Of a stretch of 64,000 nucleotides of DNA, positions 54,224-64,000 are shown piece by piece (positions within the stretch are counted from its first letter, which is position 1; each line of letters opens with the position of its first letter). A program made the position numbers and the translations under genes. Source of the stretch: Sabethes cyaneus (taxonomy: Eukaryota > Arthropoda > Insecta > Diptera > Culicidae); assembly GCF_943734655.1 (NCBI RefSeq), contig NC_071355.1, positions 19,852,268-19,916,267 of the forward strand, written 5' to 3'. The notes under the pieces are model-generated. The model worked only from the letters and a program-made list of their open reading frames with translations, was not told the DNA's origin and did not search any database.

Positions 54224-54345
54224 TTAGTATTCGGCAGGGCAGTCTTCGGAGAAATTTATCAAGACTGAAGTTTGATGTTTTCCCGACGTTTCGACACTTT
54301 GTTGGTGTCTTTTTCAAGGGGTAATATCATTTAGTCTTTTGTTCT
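54224..54345. mobile_element. Single arm of the 24164-type foldback MITE
   Basis: CTGTTAGTATTCGGCAGGGC through GACGTTTCGACACTTTGTTG to GGGGTAATATCATTTAG matches the left arm of 24164-24413; the second arm is absent. Confidence 0.65.
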
Positions 54346-54354
54346 GTTCTTTGG

Positions 54355-55775
54355 ATTGTACATATTACGGTCATGGAGGGTAGTAGTTGGTACATTAGTT
54401 GGAATATTTAAAAATTCAAATAGTTTTTCTTGCTTTGAACTGTACTGCGGAGCACTTTTCGCTTCTTTACCAAAGGTAACACACATACGGTTAACACCGA
54501 TGATATCGATGTCGTCCGCAAACCCTAGAAGCATGTGAGATTTCCTAATGATGGTACCATACCCTTCGAATAGCATTTTCCAATGCAGTATTGAACAACA
54601 AATTCGATAGCCCGTCACCTTACTTCAAACCATCTATCGTCACAAGCGAGTCCGCTATTCTGATGCTTGATTTTGTTCCCCTAAACCTAATTGGAAAACC
54701 ATGTTCAAGCATATCCGCCACAGCTTATTTTGGGTCAACTGAATCGTACGCCGCCTTGAAGTGTATAAACAAATGGTGAGTCTGCACGTTATCTTCCCAG
54801 GAATTTACCGAGGATTTGTCGCAAGATGAACATTTGGTGCGTCGCGTCGTAGAGCGTCCCTCTCGAAAACCGTACGGACCTTAGCCTATGAAACAGAATG
54901 CGGGGGAGAATTCTTATGCTGAATTGAATAGAGATATGTCTCGATAATTACTGCATTTGGATCAATTGCCCTTTTTGTACATAGAACAGACCTTCCAGCC
55001 AGTCCGTAGGCAGTTCCTTCTCAGTCCATACCTTTAGTATAACCAGACGAATTGTACAATACAGTCGTTTACTCCCGACTTTCAGAAGTTCCGCAGTCCT
55101 TTCCAGTTGCTTTGTTGTTTTTCAGTTCTCTGGCTACTTTTTTAACCTCGTTCAAAGTTGGCTCAGTCGTAACCGTGTTTCTGCTGACAGCTCCATCTTG
55201 TTCACCATTTGGCAGTACATCGATATACTGGGTAATCCTGGATCTTCCTAGTATCTTCTTCGTTGGTGTCGATTTGAATACGTTGGACAACCGGGCGCGG
55301 ATCTAGCTTCCTACGAGATAGTGGTCCGAGTCGATATTTGGTCTTCGGAATGATCGCACGCCAGAAAAAAGCAGGGTTCTCCATTGGGGTGTTTCCAGGT
55401 GTACTGGCGTCGTGCAAAATAGGTACTACAGATAGCCATTCCTCTGGCTGCAGTGAAGTTGATTAGCCGCAGGCCATTGTCGTTTGTGGTAGGATGCAGG
55501 CTTTCTCTACCAACAACGGGACGAAAGAACTCTTCGCGTCCGACCTGTGCATTTGTATACCCGATGACTATCTTTATGTCATGTCCTGGACACTCTCCAT
55601 ATGTCCTTTCGAGAAGATCAGGGAACTCCTCTTTTACGTCATCGGGTTTATCATTCGTCGGTGCGTACACATTTATCAGGCTGTAGTTGAAGAATTTGCC
55701 CTTCACACTCAACACACATAGGCGGTCATTGATGGGCTTCCACCTAATGACACGCTTCATTTGTTTTTCATGTAA
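54355..55775 (-). pseudogene. RTE-clade LINE remnant with endonuclease and reverse transcriptase parts
   Basis: Minus strand, 5' to 3': endonuclease pieces NDRLCVLSVKGKFFNYSLIN, VYAPTNDKPDD, HDIKIVIGYTNAQVGRE (the usual GD.NA Asp is Tyr here) and NDNGLRLINF with WKHPNGEPC; then KQQSNWKG, HLFIHFKAAYDSVD (motif A), DGLK.GDGLSNLLFNTALEN and GRHRY in place of ADDI.I. The endonuclease frame (55760-55311) is the cleanest. Many stops follow. This is the longest RTE-clade copy here and shows which endonuclease goes with the fragments at 18560, 37575 and 50522. Confidence 0.82.
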
Positions 55776-56111
55776 TACGAGTCCGACTCCATGCTCTGCA
55801 TTTCGTTACAAAGCTATAAAGTATACAGCTTGCTCTGGTTAAAAGCTAAATCAGTCCGCAAGCTTTGTTAACTTGAAAATACATCCGTGAGTAGAAAAGT
55901 TAATTTTACTGTCAGATCGCGCTGATCTATTTGATTTAGAGCATCCATAATAAAATATCCCATAGAATCTATTTATATAATCTTATTTATATAAGAGGCT
56001 TATGTTTGTACCGAAAACCAGTTCTCTGACAGGACGTCATAAGAGGCTTGTCGGTAACTAAAAACAGGTCCCTGACAGGACGTCATGCTTTCGAAGCAAT
56101 GGGTTGTATTC

Positions 56112-56501
56112 AGGCTTCATTTTCAGTTTTTAGCTCAGTAGATGCTCATTCGACTGCAGCCCCTCAACGAAACAGAATTCGAAAAAGTAATGTAAAAGAC
56201 AATTATAGAGCTAATTATTATCTATATTATTGTTGAAGAAAGTATAGTTCCATCTTTTGTATTTACGGCGATATGGGGCTGCAACCCCGTTGGTAGCAAA
56301 AAGAGCGCTCATTTGGCTACCAACGGGGTAGCAATCGGATAGCGCCGTAAATACAAAAGATGGAGCTATACTTTCTTCAACATTAATGTAGATAATAATT
56401 AGCTCTACAATTGCCCTTTACACTACTTTTTCGAATTCCATTTAGTTGAGGCGCTGCAGTCAAATGAGCATCTACTGAGCAAAAAACCGAGAATGAAGCC
56501 T
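56112..56501. mobile_element. Foldback MITE, Mutator-like, nested in Helitron copy 3
   Basis: Long inverted arms of about 170-185 bp: the left starts AGGCTTCATTTTCAGTTTTT, the right reverse complemented AGGCTTCATTCTCGGTTTTT, meeting at GTTGGTAGC/GCTACCAAC. GGTTGTATTC is duplicated exactly (56102-56111 and 56502-56511). A 9-10-bp duplication and long inverted repeats are typical of Mutator-like elements. Confidence 0.82.
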
Positions 56502-56519
56502 GGTTGTATTCTCAGTCAC

Positions 56520-57395
56520 GGCACTGGTCGACTGCTGGACTACTCAATTGCTCAACTGGTAGACTAGTCTGCTAGACTGGACTGGTCGATTAGACTGCTC
56601 GATTTGATTGTTCAACTGGACTGCTTAACTGAACTGCTCGACTAAACTGCTTGATTGGACAGATCGACTTGACTGCTTGACTGAACAGCTCGATTTAACT
56701 GCTCAAGTGAACTACTCGACTTAACTACTCGATTCGACTGCTCGAATGAACTGCTCGACTCAACTGTTCGACTTAACCGCTTGACCCGATTGGTTGACTA
56801 AACCATTCGATTCGACTGCTCGACTATAGTGCTAGAGTAGACTACTCCATTCAACTTCTCGACTGGACTACTTGACTCAACTGCTCGATTAAACTGCTCG
56901 ACTTGACTACTCGACTGTACTACTCGACTCAACTGTTCGACTAAACTGCTCGACTGAACCACTTGACCCGACTGCCCAACTAGACTGATTGACTAAACTG
57001 TTCGATTCGAGTGTTCGACTCAACTGCTCGACTAGACTGCTCGACTCAACTGATTGACTTCTGTTTGATTCGACAGCTCGACTTAACTGCTTGATTCAAC
57101 TGCTCGAATGAACTGCTCGACTCAACTGTTCGACTTAACCGCTTGACTCGATTGGTTTACTAAACCATTCGATTCGACTGCTCGACTATAGTGCTAGAGT
57201 AGACTACTCCATTCAACTTGTCGACTAGACTACTTGACTCAACTGCTCGATTAAACTGCTCGACTCGACCACTCGTTTCTACTGCTCGACTCGACTGCTC
57301 GATTCAACAGCTCTATCAGACTGCTTGACTAAACAGCTTGATTTAACTGTTCGACTAGGCTGCTCGACCCAACTGCTTGACTCGATTGCTTGTCG
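56520..57395. repeat. 15-bp minisatellite array, copy 3
   Basis: Complement-oriented units TCGACTCAACTGC / TCGACTGGACTGC, over 55 imperfect units, with a higher-order duplication (a GCTAGAGTAGACTACTCCAT stretch occurs at about 56831 and 57191). Confidence 0.9.
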
Positions 57396-57964
57396 CGATA
57401 TCATGGTCGGTGTTAAATCAGACCGGACCCAGTCGCAAAATTTAAAAAAATGAGTTGATGATAGCAAACGATCAAGAAATTTTCTAAGCAACATTTTACT
57501 CTAATCGGACTACGTAAATGTTGCGAACAGCCAGAGTTAGAAGATGATTTCGAATGCAGCAAACTTCGAATGCGTTTTGCTCGAAGTCAGAATTTTGTCA
57601 CTCGGTTCTATTTGACTTAACACCGATCATATGAATCGGTTTCCGGCAGACAATAGACGGTTCAGAGCCACTCACACAAAGGAGCCATATTGCCCGGCTA
57701 TAGAATCAGCACAGTGGAAGTAATGTTTTTATCCAGTTAAATAAAATCCAATACAACCATAAAAACTATTTGTTCCAGTTTCCGGCTATGACTCTTTTAT
57801 GTACTTGAATTTTATAAAGCTATATTATGCAAAACAAGAACTCAAAGAACTAATACAAAGATTAAACATCTTCGCAAACACCGGCCAATGGAATGTATCC
57901 GCAGTTTTCTGAATTCTGAACAGACATTTATATTTCCCGAATCGTAAGATTCGAGCTCAACTAG

Positions 57965-58700
57965 TAATTACTAAATTTTAGCAGTCTCCGTTGGTTTGCA
58001 GCATATGCGCATTAAATTTTATCGTGCATATTGATATGGCCATCGAAATTTTGCTATTTTCGAAAACTTTTAACAAAATAAATGTACTCAGTTACTGAAT
58101 CTCAATTTCTAGCAAAATCATTTTAGTTGCTTCATGTGGCAGGAAAACCGGTTGATAAAAACTCTAATATTCTTCATACTTGCAGCGATAAATCTGATTG
58201 GGAGGGTGTTACCATTTCAAGAGCCCTGTAAAATTAAAAGATTTATTGAGCTTGGACAAGCAATCTTTACAAGATCAATTTTGATTAGATTTTGGTAAAT
58301 TTATAAGAGATGGCGCAGCCAACTAGTTTCATTGTGGTAATATAAGCTATCACAATAAATCTGTTTTATCAACAGTTTTACAATATGCATCAGTTGTTTG
58401 TATCTTATTGTATCCTAAAAAGTTACGATTGTTTGTAACCTAAACCAGTTTTAAACTTAACAATGTAGTTTTGACGCCATAAATGCCATTTTGTGTACTT
58501 TGGCGATCTCACTACTTATATTATTTTGGTGATATTTTTGACTTTTATTCACAAGAAGTAATTAGCTACTATTACTTACAATTCCAGCGGTTTTTTTTTC
58601 ATTTTTATTAATTCTTTCCTCACTTTATACGCTACTTTCCTCTTGGCTTTACTTTTGTTGTGGTTTTGTATAACTTAGTAAACGGTTACATTTAATGCTT
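57965..58700. other. Unassigned AT-rich stretch
   Basis: No feature recognised. Confidence 0.3.
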
Positions 58701-61200
58701 TTACCTTATCCGGAGGCCGAACCGCGCTAGCCGCAAAACGCTGTAACGGCCTTCACAGATGTGTTCCACATTTTCGGGGCTGAATATTCATCAAATCTCG
58801 ATCTATCATCGCTCGGGCAGCTGTGCATCAGAGCTAAGCGTCACGTGTGCCTAATTGGATTGTCACGGTGCGGTGCCATGCTGCGCGACAACCATCTAAT
58901 CCGCGGTACGTCTACACGTACCCTAGGGCGCAGGCAGGCAGGCCCTGGACGGTCGGATGGTGAGGAGTGGGACGCACCGGCAAAACGGCATCTTAAAATA
59001 TATATTATAAGCCCCGCGAGTTTTGAATTTCTCTTTAATTTTTTATCCATTCCAGCACTGTTTGGTCAGTCTAGTCGCGCTAATAATCAGAGCCCGGCTC
59101 GGATCGGAATGACGCATTGCTTGGCCGGCCAATCGTCTGCGACCATAAACGATCTGGATACATATTTTCGACGTCGTAGGTACATGGCTCGCTGCGCTGG
59201 TTGACTGGCTGACTGACCGACTACTCCGGAGCTGCTTGATTGATAGACTTATTTCCACGGTTCCGCCAGGCTTTGTTTTCTCCGCAGGGGCAGGTCGATT
59301 TTGACTGTTGACTTTGGCCCCGCGTGAGTGCATTCGTGTTGACGTTGATGTTTTGGATTTTGATTGCATGTTACCGTTGCGATGGTGTGTGGTGGCGGCG
59401 GCGACAGTAATTCTCGTCGCCGTTAAGGGGAACTTCCGTGGCTGACATTTAGACAAAAAAGCTGCATGTTAAAAAACATTAGAAATTGTTTAAACTGTTT
59501 CATGAAGCAAGTTTTTTTTCAAGGTAATTGTTCAGAAAGTATGGTCCTGACAGTCTCACAAGCTAGCAAGGAAACCAGTCAAAAACAGAAAACGTGCTCA
59601 GGAATTTCAGTCCCTAACCTCGAAGTTCCCCTTAACTGAGTCGCATTTGAACTGACCGCATGTCGGTGCTCAAAGTATGTTGTATATACTATCAAAGTAG
59701 GCTTCCGCTGGGAAGAAAACTGGGCTAACAAATTGACAGTCTCGCCGTAGTTAACCGCCGTAGTGTGGTCCGTCAGCACGAGAAGCGCAGGCTCGGGGTA
59801 GGCTGGCCGGGTGAAAAGCTTTGATTATAATCATTATCATCGCGCCATCTAGCATGATTACGGCAGAGACGCTCGCACTATCATCATTATCGTGTTTTCC
59901 CTTGCCCTAATGGCCAGGCCAGAATACTGGTATCATAACTATCGAGGAGCACTTTGTTTGAATAATTTCCTTCGGCAGTGCGGACCATGTTTTGCTCGAT
60001 TCAAGGGTATTTGTTTTATGTCCAATGCGGAATTCTTTACGATAATGACATCTGAGGCTGCGCAAGCAGGCCGCTCATATTGTGTCGCCTCGTAAAGGCC
60101 ATGGCTCGCCGGTGACTGCAGGGCGAAGCTATCGCCTACTTAGTTTACTGAGCACGGTGCACCGGCTGGACACCCGGAGGCTATCACGATAGTTGCAGCG
60201 CGATTCTAGATCGGCCATAGCAAGAAACCATATCGGCCAGGGAATGTCGATTATGATTCGCTCTGCTCCTGCACGGTCGCGTGCCACTGCCAGAGAACGC
60301 TTTTCACGCAGATGACGATGGCAGCCGGTACCCAAAGTGAGCCATAAAACTACGCCGGCCAGTCCGTCGTCCGTACCTACACAGCTGCCACCGTACCTGC
60401 TCTGGATTCCGAACGAGAAACACAGCTGTAGGTGTTTACTGGTCCCCTGGGGACCATAACCGGGGCCGCTACTTTCTCAACTGAATAAAACCTAATTACC
60501 GAGGGGCAGAAAAAGAAGAAAACCGGAAACGTTCACTGCGTGGACATAAAAAGACAATCAACTTTTCTATTGTATTTCCGCTCTCAGCGATAAAAACAAT
60601 GAGAAACCCTCTCGGAGCGATGCTATTTCGATGCAAATTTTGCCACCTGCAAGATCCCGTGCTATAACTAATGTCCGCACCGTGTCGGTTGTTGGTCGGA
60701 GCCGATTGGAACGACTCAATCTATGCCACAACCGCGGGCAAAATACGAGGACGCTTCCCCATCATCGCCGCATCGGTCGATGCAAACCAGCCAGAGCATG
60801 TGTGGAAGGCGACAAAAATCAGTGACAGGCGTTCAAGCAGAATGCACTTTCTGCACTGCATAATTTTTTCCTCCTCCGAAGATCGTTGTCCTAGTAGTAG
60901 TCCTAAGCCTGGCAAACGAAGCGCGAACGCCACCGCGTCGTCGCCGCTCGCTGTGGCTTGGGTTGAGATTTTTATTGATGACTCACGATCGATTGTATGT
61001 AGATTTCGAAACCGGATAGCAGCATGTTGTGGTTGTTACGGTCCGGGCTTTGTACAAGGAGCATCTTGGAGTTACGGACTTGAAGATTGGAACTGTCGTG
61101 ACGACGGTTGAGGTACAACTCATACAAGTGGAAGAAGAGTTGTTGATAATTTTTCTCTTATCTGATAACGCAACCCGTTTATACACATGTCGATATTTGT
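58701..61200. other. GC-richer, single-copy-looking region without a clear gene
   Basis: Long frames occur on both strands (58761-59204 plus, 137 codons at 59456-59043 minus, 60671-61111 plus) but none has a domain, and they overlap one another. The minus-strand frame at 59456 starts with an ATG and is Ser/Thr/Arg-rich, so a leader or disordered exon is possible. The absence of transposon texture suggests host regulatory DNA or exons of the minus-strand gene. Confidence 0.3.
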
Positions 61201-63185
61201 TTTGATTTATAGTAATGGTCACTAATGTTATGGAAAACATTTTTTGTTAATTTCAATGGACCAGCATGAGCATGACGGTCTGGTTAACATTCGATTAGAG
61301 GGACGTACGCTACAGGTTATGGGCCCAGCCATGTAGTGCCATCTAGATGGCATCTAGACTACAGGGATCGAGAAATATATTTTAATTTGTAAGTGATTGG
61401 CTAGATATCAACCAGTCTGATTTGTATTTCCAGTGAGTTCGGCGACCATGTCAATGACTGTCAGCGAAAAATTTCCCACGTTTATTCATACTAATTGTAG
61501 TCCGTGTACGTCGTTTGAGAGCGATTTGGTGAAACCTAACTTAAATTTCTATAATTTCGGTAAAAACACTTTATTGGTGTGATAACCATGATGTGATTGT
61601 AGATAATAACTAGTTCTATAAATGTCCCAAATAAAACTTTTTCAAATTTTGCGATCGAACCATCCTTGATGATAACCTATATTAATTATAACACAGATAA
61701 CAGGGAGGAGCTACGATGCGATTTTAGCCACGATAACATGGCGTCTTCTCAAGAACTTAATTTAAGTTGCAAACCAAGCAGAGCTCTTATATAGTAGAGA
61801 ATAGTCGCGCACATACTGACTTTTCAAGTTTTAGTTCAACAGAATCATTCAGTCAATTAAAACCAACGAACCACAAGCAAGAGCTGATTCTCGCCGCTCA
61901 GTGCCAATTCTGCATAACTAAAACCGTCCCTTTAAGCGCCATAAGAAACATTCAAAACGGCTCTTTTCAGGGCTGCGACCATGAAGATTTAGTTGAAACA
62001 TATTTCTATACTCAACAGAAAGAAATTTACAAAACATAAATTACTAAGGATAAGATGTGATGGTTGACACAAATATACATGCCTTCCATATATTTTTGCA
62101 AAATCTTACGTCAAACCTGCGTTCGTGTGCATTGACACAAACCCCTCTGCCTTCTATTTTGACATAGAACTGCGACTTACTGGGAGATAGGGCTTCGCTT
62201 CGAAAAAACCCAACAGTTCGAACTTAATGGAAAATTGTCAGGTTTGGGGTGCTAATAACTCAGTGATTTTGTGATGTTTTTATGCCTACATCAAGCATGC
62301 GGTCGTGTTTATAAAAAATGTCTTTAATTTTTTTGATGAGATTCAGTGCTCTTCCTGTCTATATTCGCTCCAGATGGAGTCCTTAAGCAGACCTAAGAAT
62401 TTCAATATATATTGATTTTATGTGCAACGTAAGAACACTAAATAACGCGAATACTAGACACAACACTTATGGTTCTTACAAAAAACATAAATACCTTATC
62501 CGCTAACCGGTTTCGGGTATGATGCTACCCATCATCAGAGCGGTGGTCGACTGGATACAAAGTAGTAATTTGCTGTTTACTACAGTTTCAACTTCGTCAG
62601 TTGAAAGAGCGGTGAGGTGATGAGAGCGTCATCCTCATTCATCAGGGGACGGCCCTCCGTACTACGAAAATCTTGCTATTAATTTAATTAATGATTAAAA
62701 TACAAAGATAAGGGGACGCAAAAAACCGTGTTGAATTTTATCCTATATTTTACGTAATTAGTTCTAGTGCTGTTCCCAGTTGGGTCAAGTAAGATCTCTG
62801 TTAATGTTGATCGAATTACTCTAGAATGTATAAAAACATTTGGTTAAGCACGGAAATTCAGGTAAAGCTAACCAGATTAAGGGTGAGAAGAGGGAAAGGA
62901 AACCACTGAAGAAAGTTAGGAACAAAATATTAAAAAAATGTATAAATTCAGAAGTTTCGACGTCTGAACGTTGGCACGAATGGTTATTCGACCTATAGTA
63001 CAGCTTGCAAAAATATATCTGTGCAGTCTGCGGGGATAGCGCGGCGCTTGGAAGTGGTTGTTTTTTCTGGTTTGGAGACGGATTTCCGTTATAAATAACG
63101 CGCACTAGATGTTTGGTCTCAAGGGTTGGAAAGTGGGTGCGACTCTATGGTTCTAAGCTTCTGTCGACTAGCGCGAACGCCTACG
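61201..63185. other. Unassigned
   Basis: A short palindrome GCCATCTAGATGGC lies at about 61339-61352. Between 62505 and 62570 the text GGTTTCGGGTATGATGCTAC has repeat-family character. No gene supported. Confidence 0.3.
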
Positions 63186-63413
63186 TCATGCTGCGTTCAA
63201 TTTACTTTGTAGACCTACCTTGGAATAGAGCATAAAAGCCAGGGGAAATTTGTTCCAAATGCGCGATCCCCGATAAGTTGATAGCCGCTGATGGTCCGAA
63301 ATTTGTCTTCCTATTAGTTCATTTGTGGTTTTTGGTGTTGGCAAATTGATGGCAGATGCGCGGTTGAGGACAATCGGTGCTAGGCGAAGCTGACGAGATC
63401 TCCACTTCTTCAC
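63186..63413 (-). pseudogene. Possible LINE reverse transcriptase C-terminal scrap
   Basis: The 75-codon minus-strand frame contains LRLAPIVLNRASAINLPTPK, then YRGSRIWNKFP, resembling the basic, RxxxxLPxPxT...GxxIWNxLP tail of many non-LTR reverse transcriptases. No catalytic region is adjacent. Weak. Confidence 0.3.
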
Positions 63414-64000
63414 TATAGTACGTTTTATAACTCAAGTAGTACAAAATGTCCAAATAACACACTGAATCACGTCCAATGTAAATAAATAAACCGCTTCAGC
63501 TGGGCGACCGACGACGCCAGAGCGTAAAAACAGCAGACTCAAAGGTCTAACAGACCTGAGAATTTCAACTGAATTTTAATTATTTTAAGGTTTTTGTATT
63601 TTAACGTGAATAATAAACATAATTTTTACCTTTGTTATAGTATATAACAAACGTATATAAAAATCGTGCTCAGGAATTATTTTTTCATTGTACTTACACC
63701 AAGTTGATGTCCCGCAAGAATACCTTCATCGATTGTATTATTTTCCGGGTCTTTGTTGTATTCCGCACGACATTTCTGTGCTGTAGTCATCCCTAGCGTG
63801 GCCAGACATTGACAAAAAATAGGGCACCGACCTTTAAAAGCTTGTTGTTGTTTGAAACTTAGCAAGTAATAAACAGTGATCGCAACGCAAAAAATCGACC
63901 GATTAGGTTTACAGCTCCGGACTACCGATTTGTAGCTAATTGATTGTGATTTTCTTAAAGTAGAAAGATCAAAGTTGCTTTGTTTCTCCACTGCTGAGTG
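63414..64000. other. Unassigned; dispersed repeat copy at 63675-63770
   Basis: ATTTTTTCATTGTACTTACA, CCAAGTTGATGTCCCGCAAG and ATTGTATTATTTTCCGGGTC repeat the sequence at 15940-16075. No gene seen. Confidence 0.4.

Larger units (their letters stand above)
55981..57964 (+). mobile_element. Non-autonomous Helitron with 15-bp minisatellite, copy 3 (nested MITE)
   Basis: Plus strand: A then TCTTATTTATATAAGAGGC at the 5' end; 3' hairpin CGAATCGTAAGATTCG, AGCTCAACTAG, then T. It is inverted relative to copies 1 and 2. Near the 5' end an AGAGGCTTRT...CCTGACAGGACGTCAT block is duplicated. The minisatellite is at 56520-57395, and the MITE at 56112-56501 sits between the 5' block and the minisatellite. 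Confidence 0.78.

Noticed and set aside
59043..59456. 137-codon minus-strand ATG frame
   Set aside because: Disordered composition with overlapping frames on the other strand; no splice or conservation evidence can be seen.

Overview
The window looks like gene-poor, repeat-saturated nuclear DNA of a dipteran, most probably a culicine-type mosquito. The basis is the combination of an R1-clade LINE sitting in an (AC)n microsatellite, an ITmD37E-type Tc1/mariner element, tRNA-derived SINEs, Helitrons with internal tandem repeats, several MITE classes and many Jockey/I/RTE/R1 LINE fragments. The species call is inference; no diagnostic host gene was recognised.

Layout. 1-2.5 kb: the tail of a host-like coding frame (2-187), an A-rich low-complexity tract, a foldback repeat and a tRNA-derived SINE. 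2.48-8.82 kb: a 344-bp (AC)n array interrupted by an almost intact 6-kb two-ORF R1-clade (Mino-like) LINE. 8.9-9.25 kb: a hAT MITE with perfect 8-bp target duplication. 10.6-15.5 kb: two degenerate copies of a leucine-rich-repeat gene, each preceded by the same LINE-derived block; a SINE is present in one block and absent in the other. 15.5-18.5 kb: mostly unassigned, with one GC-richer stretch. 18.5-28.9 kb: RTE and I-clade fragments, foldback, piggyBac-like, PIF/Harbinger-like and pogo/Tigger-like MITEs, and a second SINE inserted into a low-complexity tract. 29.9-33.3 kb: mariner and ITmD37E remnants and a Helitron with five 145-bp repeats. 33.9-38.6 kb: R1, Jockey and RTE fragments in alternating orientations plus Tigger-like elements. 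42.3-43.9 kb: a large foldback element. 44.2-58 kb: three Helitrons carrying a 15-bp minisatellite, one with a MULE-type MITE nested in it, plus RTE remnants and a second hAT MITE. 58-64 kb: mostly unassigned.

Host genes. The best host-gene evidence is a minus-strand exon (41809-40915) with good splice acceptor, ATG and phase-0 GTAAGT donor, encoding a 129-residue acidic then Ser/Gly/Asn-rich N terminus. A possible upstream non-coding exon ending at 52909 has a matching minus-strand donor. If the two are joined, much of the right-hand half of the window is an intron filled with transposable elements. Nearly every other long open frame is a transposon remnant or a shadow frame.

Functionally, only the R1-clade LINE is close to a working unit (RNA-binding ORF1 protein, endonuclease plus reverse transcriptase ORF2, A tail). 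The other elements are defective or non-autonomous, and their target duplications and nesting give a relative insertion order.
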